Shown piece by piece: positions 7,494-16,730 of a stretch of DNA of 64,000 nt. The position numbers and the translations under genes were made by a program. Origin of the DNA: Paenibacillus nasutitermitis (lineage in GTDB: Bacteria > Bacillota > Bacilli > Paenibacillales > Paenibacillaceae); assembly GCF_014641075.1 (NCBI RefSeq), contig NZ_BMHP01000003.1:1178001-1242000 (forward strand). Direction: 5' to 3'. The notes under the pieces were generated by a model. It did not search any database and was not told where the DNA came from. It worked only from the letters and a program-made list of their open reading frames with translations. Every line of letters starts with the position of its first letter. Position 1 is the stretch's first letter.

Positions 7494-9899
7494 ATGACAC
7501 CTATCTTTGAATTAAACGGATTGTATTTATCTCTCGCGCTGCTGGCAGGGCTTGCGGGTAGCGCCATCATATCCTACGGCCCCGCGATGTTTGCGTCCTT
7601 GTGGGGTAGTCTGCTGGATAAAAGAAAACAAAGGATGCTGCTTGCTGTCGCAGGCGCCGCTTGTTTCAGCGTCTCCCATTGTCTGGTTCCTCTGTCCGTC
7701 GGGTTTCCGGTCGCTTCGGACTATTACGGCTATCATCTCTTTTTTACACTCGCAGGCTGTTATGTTGCGACCTATTTCGGTTTATGGTTTTCCAGCCTCC
7801 CTTGGTACAATACGCTTCAGTTCCTGAAAACCAGCTTTATTGTTGCCTTTACGATTCTGATCTTCGATTATGCCAATACGTTATTTCTGTTCCGGGAACA
7901 TCTGGTGTGGAAGCCTGAGCTGGTACTGTTGACGATCGCGACGGTCCTCTGCATCTGCTTCTCTGTCCTGCGGATCCTGACCCAGTTGAAACGCAATATG
8001 GAGCAGAACCTGAATTCCTGGCTGAGCTTTCCAGGCATGTTTCTGTCCGGGGCGGCTTTATTCGGAATTCCGGTGCTCTGCACCTTCTCGGTGCTGCCCA
8101 TTGAGCCACCTGGCGCAATGAGTTATGTATATCTGATTCCTTATATCGTGATGCTGTTCATATCCGCAGGCCTTTATGCGATTCCTGATTATTTCAGCGA
8201 GCACCGCCAGATGCGCCAAACCAAAAAAATGATTGAGACCGAACAGCATTATATGTCCTTGTACAAGCATAATCCCGATGGCGTGCTGGCCTTCGACGAG
8301 ACCGGCGTCATTACCAGCATGAATCACGAAGCGGAGCAGATGGCCGCCCAGCTTGGCTACGAGCTGATCGGGACCCGGTTCTCGGATTTGCTGCAAGGCG
8401 AGCAGCAGCAGCAGGCCTTGGCGCATTTCGCACAGGTGCTCGAAGGAAACTCCGACTCCATCGAGCTTGATCTGAGCTGCGTGGATGGCTCTGTCATGAC
8501 GGTACTGCTCACCTCCCTGCCTATTGTCGTCGAACGAAAGCTGGTCGGGGCTTACAGCATCGCCAAGAATATATCCAAAGCCAAACAGGACCAGGCAACG
8601 ATTCGCCATCTGGCTTATCATGATGAGCTGACAGGCCTGCCTAACCGCCGCGCCTTCAAGGATTCGCTGGAGCACCTGACGGCTCCAAGCAGCGGCCTGA
8701 CTCCATATTTCTCTATGTTGTTCATTGACCTTGACCGCTTTAAGCGAATTAACGATCTGTTCGGCCATGCGTTCGGCGACCGGGTGATCTCGCAGGCTGC
8801 TCATAAGCTCAAGCAATGCCTGCCGGATACCTGCACGATCGCGCGGATGGGCGGCGATGAATTTACGGTGCTCATTCCTCATGAGCGTGACGCAGAAGAG
8901 ATTCAATTGCTGGCTGCCGCCGTCGTGTCCGAGTTCTCCTCTCCCTTTCAGGTCGGCAAACAAACGGTCAAGCTGTCCGCTTCCGTTGGCATTGCGCGGT
9001 TTCCGGATGACGGCCCCGATGCCGATACGCTCATGAGGCACGCGGATAGCGCTATGTATACAGCCAAAGAAAACGGCAGTTCCCAGTATCAGTTCTATGA
9101 CTCGGTCAGGGATCAGAGCAGCCTGGAGCAAATGATTCTGGAGGATGATCTGGAAGCGGCCGTCGATAACGATCAGCTGCGACTGGTCTATCAGCCGAAG
9201 ATCGATATCCGCACAGGCGATGTCATCGGATTTGAAGCGCTTGTCCGCTGGCATCACCCGATTCTGGGTGTTGTCCAGCCGCTTAAATTTATTCCGCTGG
9301 CGGAGAAAACAGGCATTATTGTTCCTATTGAGCATTGGGTTTTGCGAAATGCCTGCTTGCAGGTGAAGAAGTGGCAGGAAGAGGGGATCCCGGCGGTTCC
9401 AGTGGCCGTTAACATCTCGCAGATTCATTTGATGCAGCCGGATATATTTGAGAACATTATCAGCCTCATTACAGAGCTCGAGCTGGATGCAAGTCTGCTG
9501 GAGCTGGAAATCACAGAGAGCGCGATGATGCATAAGGAAGACCATGTGATCGAAATTCTGGAAAAGCTGAAACAGGCAGGCATATCGGTGTCTATGGACG
9601 ATTTTGGCACTGGCTATAGCTCGCTTAGCTATCTCCAGAGCCTGCCCATTTGCTGTCTGAAGATTGACCGTTCCTTTATCCGGAAAATCACGACGGATAC
9701 CGACAGCAGGGCGATCGCCGAAATGATTATCTCCATGGCCAGACAGCTGGGACTGACAATTGTTGCGGAAGGCGTGGAAACAAAGGAGCAGGTCGCTCTC
9801 CTGCGGGAGCTGCAATGCTACAATGTTCAGGGCTTCTATTACAGCAAGCCCGTTTCCGCTGAAGAGGCCATTCTTGACCGCGGGGTTTGGACAGCCTGA
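7494..9899 (+). CDS. Membrane-bound PAS-GGDEF-EAL c-di-GMP protein (YkoW/DgcW-like)
   Basis: About 801 residues. Seven or so hydrophobic segments (1-235), resembling a degenerate MHYT sensor, are followed by a PAS domain (about 249-365), a GGDEF domain (about 375-540, intact GGDEF near 452) and an EAL domain (about 548-795, EAL near 580). The EAL domain keeps the residues usually needed for phosphodiesterase activity: the E of EAL, N of VNIS, E of LEITES, DD of MDDFGTGY, K of LKIDRSF and E of AEGVET. The GGDEF domain lacks the upstream RxxD inhibitory site. The domain order and length match B. subtilis YkoW. ATG 7494 is preferred: an AAGGGG lies about 13 nt upstream, whereas the ATG at 7458 has none. 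It is probably a bifunctional enzyme or net phosphodiesterase. Confidence 0.9.
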   Translation: MTPIFELNGLYLSLALLAGLAGSAIISYGPAMFASLWGSLLDKRKQRMLLAVAGAACFSVSHCLVPLSVGFPVASDYYGYHLFFTLAGCYVATYFGLWFSSLPWYNTLQFLKTSFIVAFTILIFDYANTLFLFREHLVWKPELVLLTIATVLCICFSVLRILTQLKRNMEQNLNSWLSFPGMFLSGAALFGIPVLCTFSVLPIEPPGAMSYVYLIPYIVMLFISAGLYAIPDYFSEHRQMRQTKKMIETEQHYMSLYKHNPDGVLAFDETGVITSMNHEAEQMAAQLGYELIGTRFSDLLQGEQQQQALAHFAQVLEGNSDSIELDLSCVDGSVMTVLLTSLPIVVERKLVGAYSIAKNISKAKQDQATIRHLAYHDELTGLPNRRAFKDSLEHLTAPSSGLTPYFSMLFIDLDRFKRINDLFGHAFGDRVISQAAHKLKQCLPDTCTIARMGGDEFTVLIPHERDAEEIQLLAAAVVSEFSSPFQVGKQTVKLSASVGIARFPDDGPDADTLMRHADSAMYTAKENGSSQYQFYDSVRDQSSLEQMILEDDLEAAVDNDQLRLVYQPKIDIRTGDVIGFEALVRWHHPILGVVQPLKFIPLAEKTGIIVPIEHWVLRNACLQVKKWQEEGIPAVPVAVNISQIHLMQPDIFENIISLITELELDASLLELEITESAMMHKEDHVIEILEKLKQAGISVSMDDFGTGYSSLSYLQSLPICCLKIDRSFIRKITTDTDSRAIAEMIISMARQLGLTIVAEGVETKEQVALLRELQCYNVQGFYYSKPVSAEEAILDRGVWTA

Positions 9900-10039
9900 T
9901 CCAGCCGTTTGGTTGAAAATCCTAAAATATCCTTCCTTAACCTCGATGGCTGGATTGAATCTGAAATCGTAAGATTTCAGTTTCGGCATCTATCGTCTGC
10001 TGCCGTTGATGCTTTCTCCCTTTACACGTTGAAATCAAA

Positions 10040-10081
10040 CAAGGCGCACCCGCGGGAACGGCCTGTGCGCCTTGTTTTTTT
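10040..10081 (+). terminator. Intrinsic terminator of the GGDEF-EAL gene
   Basis: The 10-bp stem CAAGGCGCAC/GTGCGCCTTG is followed by eight Ts. It separates the convergent dioxygenase gene. A smaller hairpin (CTGAAATC-GTAA-GATTTCAG) precedes it at 9961-9980. Confidence 0.85.
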
Positions 10082-10095
10082 TGGTTTCCCTTGCG

Positions 10096-10890
10096 TTACA
10101 TGGTAATTTGCATCCGCGTCAAGGCCCGTTCGAACGAGGTGTCAATTGTATCGTCGCCCGTCACATAACGCCACAGCTGTGCACGCATCACATGATCCAA
10201 CCGTCCTTCATTCCCCTGCCATTTCTTGTACCCGTTGTCCAGAATATCCGTTACTTCCGGATCGTCGTAGCCATCCGTATTGAACAATCCCCGCTGCGCT
10301 TGACCGGGACGCAGCCGCAGCTTGAAGACATAACGCGTATTATCCGTCTGATTCGGCTGCGCGCAGTGCCAGATGCCTTGGTGAACAAAGAACATCGTAC
10401 CGGCCCGGGAGGCCATTTTCTTCTGTCCCGTAATATTTTTGTAGCGGCCGATACTGAACGTATTGACCCGCCGCAGATGGGATCCCGGCAGAATAAGCGT
10501 CGGCCCCATTTCTTCCGGTGCATCATGGGAGAAGTAAAAAGCCTGGATATCGAAGGCATAGGCCCGTGTATCAATAATGGAATCGGCATGCCATTCCTGC
10601 GCTTTCCCTACTTTAGGCTTCACGACATGGAGGAAGGAATGATCATAACCGGGCTTGTCGCCAACCAGGCTGCGGATTATTCCCTTTACCTTCGGCAGCT
10701 CGAAGACCTGCTGGATATAGCTTGAATCCCGCCAATAACGGTGACTGGCGATCCGTTCCTCCCGCTGCTCGGCTTCAACCTTCTCGTTCAGCTCCCGAGG
10801 TACCAGATCCTCGACCAGCAAATATCCGTCCGTAACGAATTGCGCCATTTGTTTGGCGGTCAACAGATGTTCCTTGGCCCATGTGGTCAT
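10096..10890 (-). CDS. Phytanoyl-CoA dioxygenase (PhyH) family Fe(II)/2-oxoglutarate oxygenase
   Basis: 264 residues with the double-stranded beta-helix fold of PhyH enzymes. The iron triad is visible: HxD in QEWHADSI (near residue 103) and the distal His in QGIWHC (near 170), with a 2-oxoglutarate-binding Arg in DNTRYVFK (near 183). LILPGSHL is also typical of the family. The substrate is unknown; PhyH relatives hydroxylate small molecules, including ectoine and secondary metabolites. It overlaps the upstream small gene by 4 bp (ATGA), and the two form an operon divergent from the AraC regulator at 11311, which suggests a carbon-source- or metabolite-inducible module. Confidence 0.88.
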   Translation of the reverse strand: MTTWAKEHLLTAKQMAQFVTDGYLLVEDLVPRELNEKVEAEQREERIASHRYWRDSSYIQQVFELPKVKGIIRSLVGDKPGYDHSFLHVVKPKVGKAQEWHADSIIDTRAYAFDIQAFYFSHDAPEEMGPTLILPGSHLRRVNTFSIGRYKNITGQKKMASRAGTMFFVHQGIWHCAQPNQTDNTRYVFKLRLRPGQAQRGLFNTDGYDDPEVTDILDNGYKKWQGNEGRLDHVMRAQLWRYVTGDDTIDTSFERALTRMQITM

Positions 10891-11174
10891 GAGACGGACA
10901 CTCTCCTCTCCAATACATATTCATACGGCAGATGACCGGATTCATGTTCTTGTCCCCTGAGGTAGACCGGCAGAGCGGCCGTCTGGATGACAAACCATCC
11001 ATCACGCATGGCGCCAAGCACGCTGCGGTACGGAGGCTGATTCTGGTCTCCGGTATTCATCTGCTGCTGGTCCTCGGGCAGGGCTGCATCATAAAGCGCC
11101 CAGGCTACGATTTCGGATTCCAGATCGGGCAAAAAGGAATGAAGAATAAGAATTTGCTGACGGAGATTGGACAT
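10887..11174 (-). CDS. Small conserved-looking protein of unknown function, coupled to PhyH
   Basis: 95 residues, soluble, no recognisable domain. The start at 11174 has GGGAGG 13 nt upstream, rather far. Its last codons overlap the PhyH start as ATGA, so the two are translationally coupled and probably act together. The sequence has an acidic first helix (FLPDLESEIVAWALYD) and a central GWFVIQTAALPVYL segment that could be a beta-hairpin. I do not recognise it. Confidence 0.6.
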   Translation of the reverse strand: MSNLRQQILILHSFLPDLESEIVAWALYDAALPEDQQQMNTGDQNQPPYRSVLGAMRDGWFVIQTAALPVYLRGQEHESGHLPYEYVLERRVSVS

Positions 11175-11310
11175 GTTGATCGCGAAGCCTCCCTTATGTT
11201 TTCCTGATTTTATTGTAAGCGGCTACACATTCAATCAAAATGGTGTATACTAAGTTTCGCTTATACTATTCTCAGATGACCGCAGCAAGCGGCCCGGGAG
11301 GCATGAACGA

Positions 11311-12144
11311 ATGCCGGCAAATCCGCGTTTCTGGAGAGATCTACTGGGGAGGGTTCAAGTGCAGGTTTCGCAGGCTGCCTACACCAAGGTACCGCTTAAC
11401 TGGCGCGACATGAATCTTGTTCCCTCCTTCAACCGTTTCTACCTGATCGAAGAGGGTGAAGGGTTTATACGGTTCGATAACCGGGAATATTACCCGGTCG
11501 AAGGCAATCTGCTGCTTATCCCGGCAGGAGGCAATCAAAGTTATTCCGTTATTAGCGAGCAGACCTACGGAAAATACTGGTGCCATTTTCAGGCTGAAAT
11601 CGGCACGCTGCATTCGATGTTTCATTGGCTGGAGGCGCCAGTCTGTCTGAAGCTTGGACAAGAGCAGCGGCAGCATTGGAGATCGTTATTTCAACGTCTG
11701 ATCACGCAATGGAACAGCCCGGATCTCGCTGCCGGCCTGAGAGTCGGGGCTATTGTAGCGGAAATGCTTGCCGCCTACATCGAGCTCTCCGGCAGCGAAG
11801 TGAAAATCCTGCAAAATGATTCAAACATCGACAAGCTCAACCGGATCGTTACTTATATGGAAGAGCGGCTGGCCAATAAGGTAACCGTAGAAGAGCTTGC
11901 GGCGCTGGTGCATTATCATCCCAATTATTTTATTGAGGTATTTAAACAGTTAACGGGCCAATCCCCGATTCAATACTTGAATGCCAAACGGATTGAGCAC
12001 GCCCGGCAGCGACTGCAGCTGACGCGTGAGCCCATTTCCGTTATTGCCGAAGAGGTCGGAATGACCCCTTATTATTTCTCCCGGCTGTTCAAGGAACAGA
12101 CCGGCTATTCCCCGACTGCATACCGGCAGTTCTTTGAGCTGTAG
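11311..12144 (+). CDS. AraC-family transcriptional regulator
   Basis: 277 residues: a cupin-like N-terminal domain (FIRFDNREYYPVEGNLLLIP) and a C-terminal pair of helix-turn-helix motifs (LAALVHYHPNYFIEVFKQ and IAEEVGMTPYYFSRLFKEQ, then TGYSPTAYRQFF). The ATG has a GGGAGG site 9 nt upstream. It is divergent from the PhyH operon over 136 bp and is probably its activator. Confidence 0.92.
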   Translation: MPANPRFWRDLLGRVQVQVSQAAYTKVPLNWRDMNLVPSFNRFYLIEEGEGFIRFDNREYYPVEGNLLLIPAGGNQSYSVISEQTYGKYWCHFQAEIGTLHSMFHWLEAPVCLKLGQEQRQHWRSLFQRLITQWNSPDLAAGLRVGAIVAEMLAAYIELSGSEVKILQNDSNIDKLNRIVTYMEERLANKVTVEELAALVHYHPNYFIEVFKQLTGQSPIQYLNAKRIEHARQRLQLTREPISVIAEEVGMTPYYFSRLFKEQTGYSPTAYRQFFEL

Positions 12145-12235
12145 ACGGGATTCAGCCGAGATATCGGAGACGAAAGAAGCAAACACCACCAGATTAGAGA
12201 TAATAAGGCACACTGTCTCAGTATCCGGATAAATC

Positions 12236-12290
12236 AAAAACAGCCTCTTGTCAGGGTAGACTTCACCGTGGTCAAGAGGCTGTTTGAATT
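12236..12290 (-). terminator. Terminator of the sugar operon
   Basis: AAACAGCCTCTTG (12238-12250) pairs with CAAGAGGCTGTTT (12273-12285). On the minus strand the stem is followed by TTTTTGATTT, so it ends the transcript coming from the aldose epimerase gene. Confidence 0.75.
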
Positions 12291-12398
12291 CCCGATAGTA
12301 GAAAAATCAGTCCGTTCCCCCTGATATCCGGAAGGAATAAGCTTTCGCTTCCGGCGCCCCTTCAAACAACAGGAGCCAAGAAGAATGTCCATCCGGTA

Positions 12399-13397
12399 TT
12401 AGCCGCTGACAGGGGCGGCAACCTCCACCTTAATCGCGCAGGAAACGGTCCGCTGCTCTCCGGGCTCCAGCACCTGCAGTCCGGTCAGCTTGCGGTCGAG
12501 CGGCAGATTGAAAGCATTCGTCACGCAGGTATACGGCTCGGGACAGATGTACCCACTTCCGGCGGCTCCGGTGTGAAGTACCCACTGGCGGAAGCTCTCG
12601 TCTGCGCTGTAGGTCACGCTGATCCCCGCTGCCCGATCCGTAAGCACAGCCTCATTGGTGACATGATCCGCTGCAAGGAACACATCGTCAAAGGCGACAT
12701 CTGCCATCGGCATGCCGGCCTGAAGCGAAGCGCTTCGGGGATCGTCAAGCAGACGGCCGGTCGGCATCACCCGATCGTTCAATTCCCAGAGCTGTCCGGC
12801 AGGAGCGCTAAACAAACAGGATTCCGGATTTGACTGCTCCCCAAACGGAAAACGAAAGCTGGTATGATAGCCTAACCCCCAAGGGATGGCGGTACCGCTG
12901 TCGTTGATAATATCGGCTTCCTGCACGAAGGAATGGCCATCCAGAATAAATCGCATTACAATACGGAAGGGATGCGGGAACTGCTCCAGCACATGCGGTT
13001 TATCCGATGAGTCGAATACTGTTTCCAGGCAAATGCCGCCGGCATGCTCCCGCACTCCCGTCATCTGCCAGGCTTCCCTATGCACCAGCCCATGGAGATG
13101 GTTATGATGCTTGGGTTCATTGACCGCAAACTGGTAGGACTCGCCCCCGAAAGTGAATGTGCCGTCTTCGATACGGTTGGGCGGGAACAGGACCGGGATA
13201 CCGAACAGCATCGGATTCTTCTCATAAGCCGCCAGGGAAGGCGGCACGCGAAGAAGATCCGTCTGCGCCAGCTTGCTGCGGAGTGAAACCGCGCGGCTTC
13301 CCAAAGCGGGAACGACGATCAGCTCCAAAAATTCATTTTCCAGGCGATAAGCGGTATGGCCCAAAAAATCGATTGTGCCGGTTAATGCTCCGCTCAT
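12399..13397 (-). CDS. Aldose 1-epimerase family protein
   Basis: About 332 residues with the galactose-mutarotase beta-sandwich pattern: FGIPVLFPPNRI near the N-terminus, HHNHLHGLVH (the conserved sugar-binding His) and a GLGYHTSFRFPF block (second catalytic-type His), with PEPYTCVTNAFNLP near the C-terminus. It interconverts anomers of an aldose. Start at 13397: an AAGGGGGAAG site is directly upstream. It is the last gene of the ABC sugar transporter operon, which points to catabolism of the imported sugar. Confidence 0.88.
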   Translation of the reverse strand: MSGALTGTIDFLGHTAYRLENEFLELIVVPALGSRAVSLRSKLAQTDLLRVPPSLAAYEKNPMLFGIPVLFPPNRIEDGTFTFGGESYQFAVNEPKHHNHLHGLVHREAWQMTGVREHAGGICLETVFDSSDKPHVLEQFPHPFRIVMRFILDGHSFVQEADIINDSGTAIPWGLGYHTSFRFPFGEQSNPESCLFSAPAGQLWELNDRVMPTGRLLDDPRSASLQAGMPMADVAFDDVFLAADHVTNEAVLTDRAAGISVTYSADESFRQWVLHTGAAGSGYICPEPYTCVTNAFNLPLDRKLTGLQVLEPGEQRTVSCAIKVEVAAPVSG

Positions 13398-13520
13398 ATC
13401 CTTCCCCCTTTCTGCGAGTACACTCATCTAGGCATCCGACCCTCCATGCGCTGCTGCAAGCGGGACTGCCCGTTGTCACCCGCTCCAGAGAACACATGCC
13501 GGTCTTCCCTTCAAACCCTG

Positions 13521-14522
13521 CTAGATATTCTCCACATGCCCTGTTTCCATGGAACGGTGGATAGCGGAGACCAGCCTTGTATTCAGCAGGCCCGCTGCGG
13601 CATCCGAGGTTGGCTGCGTATCCAGGCGGATATTGTCGATAAAGGAATTGAGCATATAGCTCGGCGCGGAAGTAAACTGGCCGTTGATCGGCGTTCCAAG
13701 CGTATGGACATGCTTGTAATCCGTGACCGCTTTGCGCACCATTTGATCCGCGAGATCGACATACAAGGCGCCGTCCTCGCCGATGATTTCATATTTGAAA
13801 TCATAAATGAGCGGCATCGATTCGGGCAAAATCCAGCTTGTCGTGAAGGTGGCGTGCGTCTCGTCGTCAAAGGTAACCACCGCTTGAATGGAATCATAGA
13901 TATCCAGGCCCATGGAGACAAGCTTCTTCTTGGTGCCCACGGCATAAACCTTGACCGGCGTGCTATCCTTGAGCCACAATGCGATATCTGTCGCATGCGG
14001 CAGCAGGAACCAGCCCGGCGTGGAGCCTTGGGACCATTTAAGCATTTTGGTCGGTACATAGATCGTATCATTTAACCGGGCGTTAACGGTAATGATTTTT
14101 CCAATTTCTCCGTTATCGACGGCTTCTTTGACAGCTACGAAAGGAGAATTCCAGCGGTTCTCGAAGGCAACCAGGCATTTCACGCCTGCAGCCTTGACCG
14201 CCTCCAGCATCTCTTCCGCTTCTTCCACAATCGTGGAGAAAGGTTTCTCCACCATAATATGAATGCCTTTGCGGGCGGCCAGCATCACCGGTGCCTTATG
14301 CAGAAAATCCGGAGTTGCGATCACAATGGCGTCAAGCTGCTCCTGATTGATCATGTCCTCCACGTCCAGATAACCGGGAACGCCATACTTTTCCTTGCTT
14401 TTCGTCAAGGTCGCTTCGTAGGCATCCGCTACTGCAGCAAGCTCCGCATAAGGGTTCTGACCGATCGTATCGGTGAACAGGCTCCCCCGAATTCCCATAC
14501 CTACAACTCCAAATTTAATCAT
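13521..14522 (-). CDS. Gfo/Idh/MocA-family NAD(P)-dependent oxidoreductase
   Basis: About 333 residues. An N-terminal Rossmann fold (FGVVGMGIRG, then AVADAYEATL) and the family signature VEKPFSTIVEEAEEML with the catalytic-type Lys in EKP are visible, followed by the alpha/beta C-terminal domain. Members oxidise or reduce sugars and cyclitols. The ATG at 14522 is preferred to the GTG at 14528 because AAGGAG lies 9 nt from it and only 3 from the GTG. It sits between the permease genes and the epimerase in the same direction; a 394-bp spacer filled with repeats lies upstream. Confidence 0.92.
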   Translation of the reverse strand: MIKFGVVGMGIRGSLFTDTIGQNPYAELAAVADAYEATLTKSKEKYGVPGYLDVEDMINQEQLDAIVIATPDFLHKAPVMLAARKGIHIMVEKPFSTIVEEAEEMLEAVKAAGVKCLVAFENRWNSPFVAVKEAVDNGEIGKIITVNARLNDTIYVPTKMLKWSQGSTPGWFLLPHATDIALWLKDSTPVKVYAVGTKKKLVSMGLDIYDSIQAVVTFDDETHATFTTSWILPESMPLIYDFKYEIIGEDGALYVDLADQMVRKAVTDYKHVHTLGTPINGQFTSAPSYMLNSFIDNIRLDTQPTSDAAAGLLNTRLVSAIHRSMETGHVENI

Positions 14523-14570
14523 GTCCACGCACTCCTTCTCGCTAATTTATAATTGATAAATAATCCATAA

Positions 14571-14913
14571 GCGCAGCGCCCTTCCCCGCCACCAGCGAAG
14601 CCGGCGGAATCCGTTTTGGAATCCGCACGCGCAGCATCTTTCCCCGCCAAAAGCCAGCGAAGCGAGCGGTATCCATTCTGGAATCCGGCAAGCGCAGCGC
14701 CTAGATGCACCAAAACCAGCGGAGCGGGCGGAATCGTTCTGGAGAAACGACAGTGGTCGCCTTTGTCTCTGGAATTCATCCGATTCATGTTTCACATAAT
14801 CAAAGAATTCCGGGGACAACAGCGATCGTAAGAATGATCCGCACGCGCAGCATCTTTCCCCGCCAAAACCAGCGAAGCGGGCGGTATCCATTCTGGAATC
14901 CGGCAAGCGCAGC
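14571..14913. repeat. Cluster of about 60-bp interspersed repeats between operon genes
   Basis: Four copies (about 14571-14628, 14629-14691, 14692-14755 degenerate, 14845-14906) each open with GCGCAGC and contain CCCCGCCAAAACCAGCGAAG followed by a GGTATCCATTCTGGAATCCG block. Copies two and four are nearly identical (62-63 bp). Three are in tandem; the fourth is separated by about 90 bp of unique sequence. In the transcript, CCGCC and GGCGG can pair to give a stem-loop. The element lies between the distal permease gene and the oxidoreductase gene, so a role in mRNA stability or partial termination is inferred. Confidence 0.75.
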
Positions 14914-14916
14914 GCC

Positions 14917-15753
14917 TTATTTGACAGCGCCCGCCGTCATTCCGCTTACCAGATACTTCTGCAGCAGCCAGAAAGCTATGACAATCGGAACCGTCGTAAT
15001 AACCGAGCCGGCCATCAGATAATCCCAATTGACCACATATTGGCCCTGGAAGCTGGAGATCCCGACGGACAGCGTCCATTTGTCGTAATCGCTCAGGAAC
15101 GTTTGCGCGAACAGGAACTCGTTCCAGCTCGTAAGAAACGAGAAGATCGCCGTAACGACAAGGCCGGGAAGCGTCAGCGGCAAAATAATCCGCAGGAAGG
15201 TCATCCAGCGTCCGGCCCCGTCCATCATGGCAGCCTCATCGATCGACAGCGAAATACTGTCGAAATACCCTTTCAGCATCCAGGTACAGAACGGAATCGC
15301 AACCGTCGCATAAGCGATGACAAGGCCGATATGCGTGTTCAGCAAGTGATAATCCTTCATGATGATGTACAGCGGAATAATAAGCAGCGATCCCGGCAGC
15401 ATCTGCGTTAGCAGAATCAGATAACCGATCGTCATTCTTCCGCGATACCGGAAACGCGACATCGAATAGCCGCCCAAGGCGGAGATAATCATCGAGAACA
15501 CCGTCGTCAGCACCGATACAATCGTTGTATTCCAGAACCAGTTCATGAAATTAAGATTGCTGTCCGCATGTACATTCAGCATAGCTTTGTAGCCGCCCGT
15601 ATTCCACTTCGTCGGCAGATAATTCAGGGGGCTGCTGTAAATATCGCCCTGCGTCTTCAGCGAGGTGAGAATCATCCACAGAAATGGCGATACGGCAAAT
15701 AGGGAAATCAGGATCGCACATAGATAAACGATTGGCTGTTTGAGCGATTTCAT
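14917..15753 (-). CDS. Carbohydrate ABC transporter permease (MalG-like, CUT1)
   Basis: 278 residues with six transmembrane helices and the ATPase-contact EAA loop (EAAMMDGAGRWMTFLRIILP). The N-terminal helix is followed by LKTQGDIYSSPLNYLPTKW, typical of MalG-type permeases. It pairs with the MalF-type permease just upstream, overlapping it by 4 bp (ATGA). No ATPase gene is in the operon, as usual for CUT1 systems served by a shared MsmX-like ATPase. Confidence 0.95.
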   Translation of the reverse strand: MKSLKQPIVYLCAILISLFAVSPFLWMILTSLKTQGDIYSSPLNYLPTKWNTGGYKAMLNVHADSNLNFMNWFWNTTIVSVLTTVFSMIISALGGYSMSRFRYRGRMTIGYLILLTQMLPGSLLIIPLYIIMKDYHLLNTHIGLVIAYATVAIPFCTWMLKGYFDSISLSIDEAAMMDGAGRWMTFLRIILPLTLPGLVVTAIFSFLTSWNEFLFAQTFLSDYDKWTLSVGISSFQGQYVVNWDYLMAGSVITTVPIVIAFWLLQKYLVSGMTAGAVK

Positions 15754-16697
15754 CCGTTCTCACCCGCTTTCGTGGCGCGCATGTACAGCACCGTGAAAAT
15801 AACGGAGATGAACAGCAGAATCATGCCACCCGCTGCCGCCATACCGAAGTCAAACGTTTTGAAGCCTGTTTTGTAAATAAAGATACTCAATAATTCCGTA
15901 GCCCGGCTCGGACCGCCGCCTGTCAGGACGTACACGATTCCGAAATCCTTGATCGTCCAGACGACCAGAAGCAGGAAAACGACAACCGACACCGGCTTCA
16001 GCATCGGAACAGTAATTTTGCGGAATTGCTGAAATAAGCTGGCCCCATCCACCGTGGCCGCTTCATAGAGATCCTTCGGAATGCTCTGCAGTCCCGCAAG
16101 CAACATAATGGCGGCAAAAGGAAACCCTTTCCATACATTCACAAACATTGCTGCCCCAAGGGCCGTATTGGAATCTCCCAGAAACGCAACCGGATTGGAG
16201 ATCATATTCATTTTGAGCAGAACATCGTTAATCACACCATAGCGGTAATCATACATCAGAATAAAGACCAGGCAGGCAACCACCTCGGGCACCGCCCATG
16301 GAATAATAATCAAAGCGCGTACAAAAGCTCTGCCTTTGAATTTGATATTGAGCAGCACGGCTGCAGCAAGCCCGAGCGCATATCGGAGAACGACCGTAAC
16401 GAAAATATACAGAAACGTGACGCCCAGCGAATTGAGGAAGTTGTCGGATTCCAGCACCCGCTTATAATTATCAAGCCCCTGAAAGGGATGTGCCCCTCCA
16501 GCAATCGGTTTATTGACGATCCAGTATTGAAAGCTCATCAGAGCCGCCTTGAAAATGGGATATAACAAGACCAATGCCACCGACAAAATCAGCGGCGCAA
16601 TAAACAGATAAGCGATCCGGTTGTCTTTCAGTTTTTTCAGTTCCCGCTTGAGCAAGGAAGGTTGCGAGTAGCGCGGCTCCGCTGCGGTTGGTTTCAT
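15750..16697 (-). CDS. Carbohydrate ABC transporter permease (MalF/UgpA-like, CUT1)
   Basis: 315 residues, six transmembrane helices and the EAA loop (EAATVDGASLFQQFRKITVP). A basic N-terminus (LLKRELKKLKDNRIAY) precedes the first helix. The ATG at 16697 has GGAGGGC 3-9 nt upstream. It lies downstream of the binding-protein gene across a 64-bp gap that carries a strong hairpin. Confidence 0.95.
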   Translation of the reverse strand: MKPTAAEPRYSQPSLLKRELKKLKDNRIAYLFIAPLILSVALVLLYPIFKAALMSFQYWIVNKPIAGGAHPFQGLDNYKRVLESDNFLNSLGVTFLYIFVTVVLRYALGLAAAVLLNIKFKGRAFVRALIIIPWAVPEVVACLVFILMYDYRYGVINDVLLKMNMISNPVAFLGDSNTALGAAMFVNVWKGFPFAAIMLLAGLQSIPKDLYEAATVDGASLFQQFRKITVPMLKPVSVVVFLLLVVWTIKDFGIVYVLTGGGPSRATELLSIFIYKTGFKTFDFGMAAAGGMILLFISVIFTVLYMRATKAGENG

Positions 16698-16730
16698 AGG
16701 CCCTCCTGTATTTCGTTTATACTTGTGATC

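Noticed and set aside
8058..9989. 643-residue open frame antisense to the GGDEF-EAL gene
   Set aside because: It lies entirely over strong GGDEF and EAL domains on the other strand. High-GC codon bias creates long antisense frames.
14547..15079. Open frames on both strands through the 60-bp repeats (AGKDAARAD-type peptides)
   Set aside because: The peptides come from the repeat units read in different frames and are not homologous to anything I know; stem-loop DNA explains them better.
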